In this document: positions 58,291-64,000 of the stretch, piece after piece
How the letters are laid out: every line of letters begins with the position of its first letter
Position numbering within the stretch: the stretch's first letter is position 1
Origin: JASEHD01 sp964471945
GTDB lineage: Bacteria; Bacteroidota; Ignavibacteria; UBA10030; SZUA-254
Assembly: GCA_964471945.1 (NCBI GenBank)
Contig: CAYYIJ010000002.1
Coordinates: 26,691 to 90,690 of the forward strand
Length of the DNA stretch: 64,000 bases
Direction of reading: 5' to 3'
Position numbers and translations under genes: made by a program
Notes under the pieces: model-generated
The model's input: the letters and a program-made list of their open reading frames with translations, nothing else
What the model was told of the DNA's origin: nothing
Databases searched by the model: none

Positions 58291-59424
58291 CTATTTTGCT
58301 AAAATCATTCTACGAGTTTGTGAGCTTGTACCTGTCTGAAGTCGGTAGAAATAAGTTCCAGCACCGACATCCTCGGGAATCCAATCAACAGAATATTGTC
58401 CGGGATACATCACAGCATTTATCAAAGTTTCGACCTCTCTACCCGTCACATCGAACACTTTAAGCGTAACCATACTGATATCTGAAATATGGAATCTAAT
58501 ATCTGTCTTCGGATTAAACGGGTTAGGATAGTTTTGCTCAAGTGTAACGACCTCAGGAAGCTTTATTGTTTTTCCATTCATAGACAAAACTATTTGCGCA
58601 TTTAACCACGCAGTGTACCAAGTAGAAGCAATCGCAATGGTTGCACTTTGAAATTGAGCCTTTGTAAAATTTTCTGTCTTTTGCCAAAGTGCATCGTAGT
58701 ACGTCGATGGTGGTGTTCCGCTTCCATTCCATCCTGAAACGCTTTTTGCATACGTATCTGCGTTTAATACTGAATCAACCAGTGAGTTTGAATGAAGGAT
58801 AAATTCAAAGAAGTAGTCGAGCGGTGATTCAATGTAGGCAATTGCATCTGAGGAGATCGTAATCGATGATTTAAATATATTTATCATTGATGATTCATAT
58901 CGACTATGAATGCCGTTGTTTCCTGTTAATTTACCATCATAGTTTCCGGTACAGTGGAGGGGCTGATGACCATCTGCGACATAATGTCCAAGGTCACTCA
59001 TTGTTAATTTTGCAGTGGCAAAATCACCACGAATAAATTGGGCAGTTAGTGAATCAAGTGTTAATTTTATTGCCCAAGGGAGTGTTCCATTATTACGAAC
59101 GGTCGAAGTCCCGTAGAGAGCGATAACTGAATCAAGTGTGTGGGGTAAATTATAAAAGTTAGGATAAAGATCGATATCGAGATAGTGCCGTTGAGCTTCA
59201 GCAAAAAATGATGTATCGTTGTAATTCTTGCGATAATCTGCATCGGAAGCGTGGGATTCATAGTATAAACTGTCTGCTTTCAGCATTGCCATCGAATTGG
59301 GAAGATGCAGTACAGATTTACGATTGATAAGTTTATGTCCTGTCGATCCCCACGAATATGAAACATTCGTGATTAAGAAAATAATTGGGATACATCTTAG
59401 TAAAACGTTGATGAATTTCTTCAT
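58291..59424 (-). CDS. S1/P1-type nuclease / zinc phospholipase C-like enzyme with type IX sorting domain
   Basis: 377 residues. Signal peptide ends NVSYS, so the mature protein begins WGSTGH, where the terminal Trp is the zinc-binding residue of this family. Other ligands: HYLDIDLYP, DLGHYVADGHQPLHC and GIHSRYE. The C-terminal 85 residues are a sorting domain (LEQNYPNPFNPKTDIRFHI; VGAGTYFYRLQTG). It would cleave extracellular nucleic acid or phosphodiesters. SD AAAGG upstream. Confidence 0.9.
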   Translation of the reverse strand: MKKFINVLLRCIPIIFLITNVSYSWGSTGHKLINRKSVLHLPNSMAMLKADSLYYESHASDADYRKNYNDTSFFAEAQRHYLDIDLYPNFYNLPHTLDSVIALYGTSTVRNNGTLPWAIKLTLDSLTAQFIRGDFATAKLTMSDLGHYVADGHQPLHCTGNYDGKLTGNNGIHSRYESSMINIFKSSITISSDAIAYIESPLDYFFEFILHSNSLVDSVLNADTYAKSVSGWNGSGTPPSTYYDALWQKTENFTKAQFQSATIAIASTWYTAWLNAQIVLSMNGKTIKLPEVVTLEQNYPNPFNPKTDIRFHISDISMVTLKVFDVTGREVETLINAVMYPGQYSVDWIPEDVGAGTYFYRLQTGTSSQTRRMILAK

Positions 59425-59453
59425 ATTAACCTTTCAATAATTTTTATTTATTT

Positions 59454-61904
59454 TCAGTTAGTAAGTTCTTTCCAATGTTTAGCGTAACTGGTGAGTGTTT
59501 TATCGACGAGATAGTGTACTGTATCCTTTTCAAAAGAATTATCTTTCAGGCGTTTTCCTGCCCGCATATCCATGAGGATTTCAATTCCTTCGTCGATTGT
59601 TTTTATTGCATAAATGTGGAAAAGTCCCGCTTCAACCGCTTTAATAACATCGGGCCTTAGCATCAAATCTTTTTGATTCTGATAGGGAATCAACACACCC
59701 TGTTTACCTGTGAGACCGCGTTGTTTGCAGATGTCGAAAAAACCTTCGATTTTCTGATTGACACCGCCAATGGGTTGAATTTCTCCCCTTTGGTTAACAG
59801 AACCAGTAACTGCGATGTCTTGGCGAAGTGGGACGTTAATTAAACTCGAGAGGATTGCATAAATTTCGGTTGAAGACGCACTGTCACCATCAACACCACC
59901 GTAATTTTGTTCAAAAGTAATGCTTGCATTCATCGTTAAAGGTTTATTGTGGGCATACATCCCGTGCATGTATCCGCTGATAATCAGCACACCTTTATTA
60001 TGAATCGGTCCACTCATTGCTGCTTCTCGCTCGATGTTAATAATTCCTGCACGCCCAATCGAGGTTTTTGCGGTGATTCGGCTCGGGACCCCGAACATAT
60101 ACTCTCTCATATCGATAACAGACAATCCGTTCAACTGACCAACGATCTTTCCTTTCGTATCAATCATGAGTGTTCCTTCGTTGATCATCTCCTTGGTTTT
60201 TTCTTCAAGTAACTTAATGCGCTCGATGCGTTCATCTATCGCTTTTCTGACATGACCAGCATTAACGATTGTGCTTTCATCCTTTATCGCCCAGTAACTC
60301 GATTCACGAATAAGGTCTGCAACTATATTAAATCTTGTTGATAATTTGTTCTGTCGTCCGGCAAGTCGTACCCCATCCTCGATTACCGCAGCCATAGCTG
60401 TGTTATCGAGCGGTTTGAGTTTTTCATCATCACAAATCATTTTGATAAAATGAAGATAATTTTCGATTGTTTTTTTTTGCTTTGGCATCTCAGTATCAAA
60501 ATCTGCACGCACTTTAAATATCTTTTTAAAATCATCGTCTTGGTCGTATAGCAGATAATAGATATAGGCATCACCCAAAAGGATAACTTTAACTTCAATC
60601 TCTATTGGCTCTGGTTTGAACGCAGAGCTTGTGCCAAGTAATCCCAGTTCGATAGTTTGTATCTCAAGCAAACCATTACGTAATGTGCGTTTTAATGTTT
60701 GCCAAACTCCCGGTTCAATCAAAGCATCAAGAGCGTTAATTACTAAATATCCACCATCGGCGCGAAGCAGAGAGCCAGCTTTTATTAATGTAAAATCAGT
60801 CCGCCAAATACCATTTTTATCTACTTCTCTTTCTATTGTACCAAATATATTTTTGAAACGCGGATTAGTCTCGATAATGATTGGGACACCTTTCGTTCTT
60901 GAGTTATCAACTACAACATTTACCTGGTACTCAATAAATTCATCCTCGTCCTGCGTTTGTGAAGATGGAACACCCGGTATTTGTGGCGCTGGTTCTTCTA
61001 TCGTGCGGAACCGGTTGAGATCGCTCATTATGCTATCCTGAACACCATCAAGGTAATGCTGGAGTTTATCATTATTGTATTTTATTCGAATCTCTTTCAG
61101 GCGAGCTTTAACAACGGGAAGTATAAAACGCTCAGACAGTTCATTAATAGAATCTTTTGCTTTGCGCTCGATATTTCGCAGTTCACGCAGCATCAAATCC
61201 ATTTGGCCTTCAAGCTGTGTACGATCTCTCATCATTTGGTCGATTTGTGTTTTGTCGAGCTTTCCCTCCTTGATAAGATTGTCGAGTTGTTCGAAAGCCA
61301 CCGGCTGTCCATTGATAACGGGTGCAATATCGGGACGCATCATGGGACCAACCTGAACTTGAATGACTTCAAAACTACGCTCTTTTACTTTTTGCTCGAA
61401 ATCTTTGAGAACGCTTCTCTGGCGTTCCTGAAAAAATTCCATTGCACGTTTACGCTCGTCTTTGAATCGCTTACTTTCGAACACGGCTGGAATATCCTTT
61501 AACATCTCCTGAATGAGGTTATTCATATCTGTTTGTAATTTTGTTCCCCATCCGGCGGGGAGACTAATTAACAATGGCTGATCACCGTTTAGAAAATTGT
61601 GAACATAACAATGGTCTCTAAGTGAATCTTGTTTATCTTGGAACTCAGTCAGAAGCCGCTTGATTGTGGTCATTCTTCCTGTGCCTGAGAATCCTGTTAC
61701 AAATACATTATAGCCGGGATTTTTCATTTCTAATCCAAGACGTAATGCCCTCATTGCTCGATCTTGACCAAAAATCTCTTTCTTTGGAATAATATCGTCG
61801 CTGGTTTTTACTTTTAAACTCTCAGGATTACATTTCCATCGAAGCTGATTTGCTGGAACCTCTTTGGTGTTTTTAAGTTTTTTCATATTCTTCTTAAATA
61901 TCAT
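59454..61904 (-). CDS. Lon-like ATP-dependent protease (AAA_32 / LonB-type)
   Basis: 816 residues. N-terminal AAA_32-type domain with FVTGFSGTGRMTTIKRLL as the P-loop, a long helical insert (about 140-320), VDKNGIWRTDFTLIKAGSLLRADGGYLVINALDAL, then a Lon catalytic domain: GGVDGDSASSTEIYAILSSL (Ser nucleophile) and NQKIEGFFDICK (Lys). This matches the YcbZ/LonB-like, soluble AAA_32 proteases rather than classical LonA. An alternative in-frame ATG at 61889 exists. It may degrade damaged or regulatory proteins. Confidence 0.93.
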   Translation of the reverse strand: MIFKKNMKKLKNTKEVPANQLRWKCNPESLKVKTSDDIIPKKEIFGQDRAMRALRLGLEMKNPGYNVFVTGFSGTGRMTTIKRLLTEFQDKQDSLRDHCYVHNFLNGDQPLLISLPAGWGTKLQTDMNNLIQEMLKDIPAVFESKRFKDERKRAMEFFQERQRSVLKDFEQKVKERSFEVIQVQVGPMMRPDIAPVINGQPVAFEQLDNLIKEGKLDKTQIDQMMRDRTQLEGQMDLMLRELRNIERKAKDSINELSERFILPVVKARLKEIRIKYNNDKLQHYLDGVQDSIMSDLNRFRTIEEPAPQIPGVPSSQTQDEDEFIEYQVNVVVDNSRTKGVPIIIETNPRFKNIFGTIEREVDKNGIWRTDFTLIKAGSLLRADGGYLVINALDALIEPGVWQTLKRTLRNGLLEIQTIELGLLGTSSAFKPEPIEIEVKVILLGDAYIYYLLYDQDDDFKKIFKVRADFDTEMPKQKKTIENYLHFIKMICDDEKLKPLDNTAMAAVIEDGVRLAGRQNKLSTRFNIVADLIRESSYWAIKDESTIVNAGHVRKAIDERIERIKLLEEKTKEMINEGTLMIDTKGKIVGQLNGLSVIDMREYMFGVPSRITAKTSIGRAGIINIEREAAMSGPIHNKGVLIISGYMHGMYAHNKPLTMNASITFEQNYGGVDGDSASSTEIYAILSSLINVPLRQDIAVTGSVNQRGEIQPIGGVNQKIEGFFDICKQRGLTGKQGVLIPYQNQKDLMLRPDVIKAVEAGLFHIYAIKTIDEGIEILMDMRAGKRLKDNSFEKDTVHYLVDKTLTSYAKHWKELTN

Positions 61905-62031
61905 TTGTAAGCAACTTGTGTATCAAAATAAGAACGTTTGCGGTAAATGGCAAATTGTTACTGGTTAGCTAAGAATTGTTTCCCATTAAAATAATAATCT
62001 ACCATTGGAATAGTAGGATTTATAGCTGGGG

Positions 62032-62964
62032 TTAATTTTCCCGTATCAGATTGACTTCAAATGGATAGTGATATATTTCAGCAGATGGTAACCTGGTGGT
62101 TAAGGTCGTTATATTTTCGACAGTGATATAATACTTTCCCTCTCGTACTTTTAATTTTTCTAATGAAAGAGTAATTGTTAGAGTATCAATAAACTTTTTA
62201 AAATCTGATATTTTCTGGAGTCTTGTGTATAAAACTGTATCATTTGCTGGTGTTAAAATTCTGGCATTATAGTTTGCATCAGGATGGTATAGAATCGGTA
62301 CTTTCAAATCAATATGAGTAGTTTTATCCATAATATCTAGCTGTGGAATAGCAAATGTGTCGATACCAGTTCGTTCTATTGGCTTTCTAAATTCGAAATT
62401 ATGTGAAAACCTATTTTCCCGTGATGGTGCAAACAAGATAAATGAAAATATTATCAGTACTCCAACTACTGATGTGATATAAGCTAATTTATTGATATTT
62501 AATCTCATTATTACCATCCTTCCCTTTGAAGCTGCTGGCTCAAATGTTGATGTTTCATCGCCAGATGAAGACGATACGGGATTAAATGGCCATAAATATT
62601 CCTTTAGAGTTTCATAAATTTTCTTTAAGGATAACTTAGAATCTTGAGTAAGGCTTTCTAGAATATTAATTTCTCTTTGGCAACTTTTGCAGTCTTTAAT
62701 GTGCTTTTCGATATTCCGCGATAGGATCGGATTATTTTTCAAGTCTCCTTCAAAAAAATCGACGATTTCCTCGGATGTTGGATGATTCACTTCATCGGAT
62801 TTTACATCAATTAGAGTTGATTGATGAAGCTGCTTTATGAATTCTAATTCCTCTCGGAGCTCGGGATATAAGGATAGTTCTATCTCAACGTCTTTTTTCT
62901 CTTTTTCGTTTAATGTGTTTGCAACATAAAACGGTAATAGTTTTTCTATATCTTCTTTGGTCAT
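62032..62964 (-). CDS. Membrane-anchored anti-sigma factor
   Basis: 310 residues. A cytoplasmic zinc-finger anti-sigma domain contains His88-x3-Cys92-x2-Cys95 (EKHIKDCKSCQRE). One TM helix is near residues 157-178 (YITSVVGVLIIFSFILFAP). The rest is an extracytoplasmic beta-rich domain of about 130 residues. It is encoded directly downstream of an ECF sigma gene, the usual layout. It should hold the sigma factor until an envelope signal acts. Confidence 0.82.
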   Translation of the reverse strand: MTKEDIEKLLPFYVANTLNEKEKKDVEIELSLYPELREELEFIKQLHQSTLIDVKSDEVNHPTSEEIVDFFEGDLKNNPILSRNIEKHIKDCKSCQREINILESLTQDSKLSLKKIYETLKEYLWPFNPVSSSSGDETSTFEPAASKGRMVIMRLNINKLAYITSVVGVLIIFSFILFAPSRENRFSHNFEFRKPIERTGIDTFAIPQLDIMDKTTHIDLKVPILYHPDANYNARILTPANDTVLYTRLQKISDFKKFIDTLTITLSLEKLKVREGKYYITVENITTLTTRLPSAEIYHYPFEVNLIREN

Positions 62965-63027
62965 TCTATTTTATGCGATTATAATTACATAATATAATGT
63001 TCTTCACTGTATAGTCGTTGCAAGTCA

Positions 63028-63570
63028 CTAAAGGTTACGTACTATCCTATCTTTTATTTCTCTAGCTTTTTTCATGCACCGATGTGCTCGGATTTTTACA
63101 TTTTCTTCACTAATGTGATTGATTTCCGCAATTTTCTTATAAGGCAATTCCTCAAAGAAAATCATTTTCCAAAGGTCTCTACATTTTTCTCCAATTAATT
63201 TCAGTACCCGTTGTAAAATATATTCATTTTCTTCCTTTTCAAAAATATCATCTCCATTAATAGGTGTCAACTGGGAATCTTCTTGTAAAGGTCTCAATTT
63301 TTTAGAAATTCGTGCATGATCGATAATTGTATATTTTGTAATTTTTTGCACGTATGTTTTAAGCGACGATCTTCCTTCAAATTTATCCTCGCGCAAATTT
63401 ATCAATAATTTATAAGTCGCATCTGAAACAATATCATTGGGAGATATTCTTTCTTCCCAGGCGCGGGCTCTTACTACCTCGTGAATCCACCTGACTATTA
63501 TGTCGTAAGCCCTTGATTCTCCATCAAGATATCCCTGTTTAATTTCGAGGTCTGTCAAATTGGTATTCAA
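63028..63570 (-). CDS. ECF-type RNA polymerase sigma factor
   Basis: 180 residues. Region 2 (residues 15-90) has YDIIVRWIHEVVRARAWEER, ISPNDIVSDATYKLLINLRE and SSLKTYVQKITKYTIIDHAR; region 4 (120-175) has GEKCRDLWKMIFFEELPYKKIA then EINHISEENVKIRAHRCMKKA, a typical helix-turn-helix. Cotranscribed with the anti-sigma gene. Its targets are unknown; a GGAAC-N17-CGTTT sequence lies 74 bp upstream on the other strand. Confidence 0.9.
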   Translation of the reverse strand: MNTNLTDLEIKQGYLDGESRAYDIIVRWIHEVVRARAWEERISPNDIVSDATYKLLINLREDKFEGRSSLKTYVQKITKYTIIDHARISKKLRPLQEDSQLTPINGDDIFEKEENEYILQRVLKLIGEKCRDLWKMIFFEELPYKKIAEINHISEENVKIRAHRCMKKAREIKDRIVRNL

Positions 63571-63643
63571 TATTACATTATTTATAATTTAATTGATGAA
63601 ACTATGGAGAGATATTAATACATTTTCGTGATTTTTCAAAATC

Positions 63644-63670
63644 GGAACGGTTGGAGCAACCTTACCGTTT
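63644..63670 (+). promoter_or_regulatory. Possible ECF-sigma promoter GGAAC-N17-CGTTT
   Basis: Matches the general ECF pattern (GGAAC at -35, CGT at -10) and points toward the gene start at 63904. It also contains the small hairpin GGTTG-GAG-CAACC. The 330-bp region between 63571 and 63903 has otherwise only AT-rich sequence and the hairpin GAAGAAT-ATT-ATTCTTC at 63688-63704. Confidence 0.3.
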
Positions 63671-63903
63671 TCCAAACGACTAATAGAGAAGAATATTATT
63701 CTTCGATACAAAGATTCCATGAGAGAAAATTATTATGATCTTATATAGAAAAAAATAGTAAATTCTGCAAATTTGAATCAATGATTATCTAAAAAACGGT
63801 TGATTTTAAGTGAAATATATAGTACATTTGAATACTTAAACTCTCTTTTCTCAATGAAGAATCAAGAAAACCAAGATTATAATAAACTATACCAGGAGTA
63901 TAC

Positions 63904-64000
63904 CATGAGAAAAAATATAACTATACGATTACTTAGTCAACTGGTATGTAAATTCCCGCTGAAAACTGACCCACTTTTCCCGCTGAAAATTGACCCACCC
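63904..64000 (+). CDS. Start of a gene running into IS-like terminal repeats (partial)
   Basis: ATG 63904 has an SD (AGGAG at about 63892). It encodes MRKNITIRLLSQLV and then continues into the repeated FPLKTDP/FPLKIDP sequence from the 22-bp repeats. The natural gene was probably interrupted by an insertion element near 63950. Its original product is not recognisable. Confidence 0.45.
63953..63998. mobile_element. Terminal repeats of a probable IS21-family element (element continues outside window)
   Basis: Two 22-bp direct repeats, 63953-63974 and 63977-63998, differ at one base. Each begins TTCCCGCTGAAAA and ends TTGACCCAC or CTGACCCAC; the period is 24 bp. Such multiple terminal repeats with GCTGAAAATTGACCCAC are typical of IS21-family ends. 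The transposase genes would lie to the right. Confidence 0.65.

Noticed and set aside
1..64000. CRISPR array
   Set aside because: No regularly spaced 25-40 bp repeats were found; the only CRISPR trace is the cas6 relic.

Overview
The window is AT-rich bacterial chromosome with dense, mostly co-directional operons. Two secreted proteins end in the type IX secretion sorting signature (NYPNPFNP...), and there are PorV-like, DUF4292 and EnvC-like envelope genes. This points to the Bacteroidota/Ignavibacteria side of the FCB group. Several genes have good Shine-Dalgarno (SD) sequences and sigma70-like promoters, which fits an early-branching, non-Bacteroidia member. The species cannot be named from sequence alone. 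No rRNA, tRNA or CRISPR array was seen.

Layout. 1-1609: molybdenum-cofactor genes (moeA 3' end, MOSC protein, mobA). 1692-5147: a histidine kinase whose sensor region carries a heme-type CxxCH motif, an NtrC-type sigma54 activator and a lone receiver protein. 5355-16223: an extracellular-electron-transfer type cluster of three multiheme c-cytochromes (about 8, 4 and 10-12 hemes), two NHL-propeller proteins, two outer-membrane barrel candidates and a TMTC-like/TPR membrane protein. A well-spaced sigma54 promoter lies directly in front of the first cytochrome. 16350-20137: a possible small membrane protein, a DUF3109 protein, a methyltransferase-like protein and a subtilase. 20211-23432: xylulokinase-like / mocA / xdhC operon. 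23665-28604: two large secreted proteins.

28667-39133 (minus strand) is an envelope and signalling block: TPR lipoprotein, DUF4292 lipoprotein, EnvC-like protein, CHASE2-sigma54 activator, then (behind a sigma54-like promoter and leader hairpin) a lipoprotein, a PorV-like/transglutaminase fusion and a FecR-like protein. 39259-40998: a CpoB-like gene followed by a decayed patch with a cas6 C-terminal relic and a 61-aa gene. 40933-49605: amidase, saccharopine-dehydrogenase-like protein, Ogg2, thyX, arfB and mfd; mfd carries in-frame word-repeat insertions.

49670-55410 (minus strand) is an accessory, defence-like island: DUF2130 nuclease-like protein, OLD-family ATPase/TOPRIM nuclease, a HicA-HicB-SecB-like toxin-antitoxin-chaperone (TAC) operon, a relic of a second DUF4143 ATPase, and an intact DUF4143 ATPase with twin palindromic operators. 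55563-63570: YjbQ, an M2-like pseudo-peptidase lipoprotein, DUF1330, an HEAGH membrane-protein fragment, an S1/P1 nuclease with sorting domain, a Lon-like protease, and an anti-sigma/ECF sigma pair. The right edge holds the start of a gene that runs into terminal repeats resembling an IS21-family end.

The most interesting systems are (1) the heme-sensor/sigma54-controlled cytochrome-propeller-barrel cluster, (2) the CHASE2-sigma54 / FecR / PorV-transglutaminase module, and (3) the HicAB-SecB-like tripartite TA operon inside a defence-type island.
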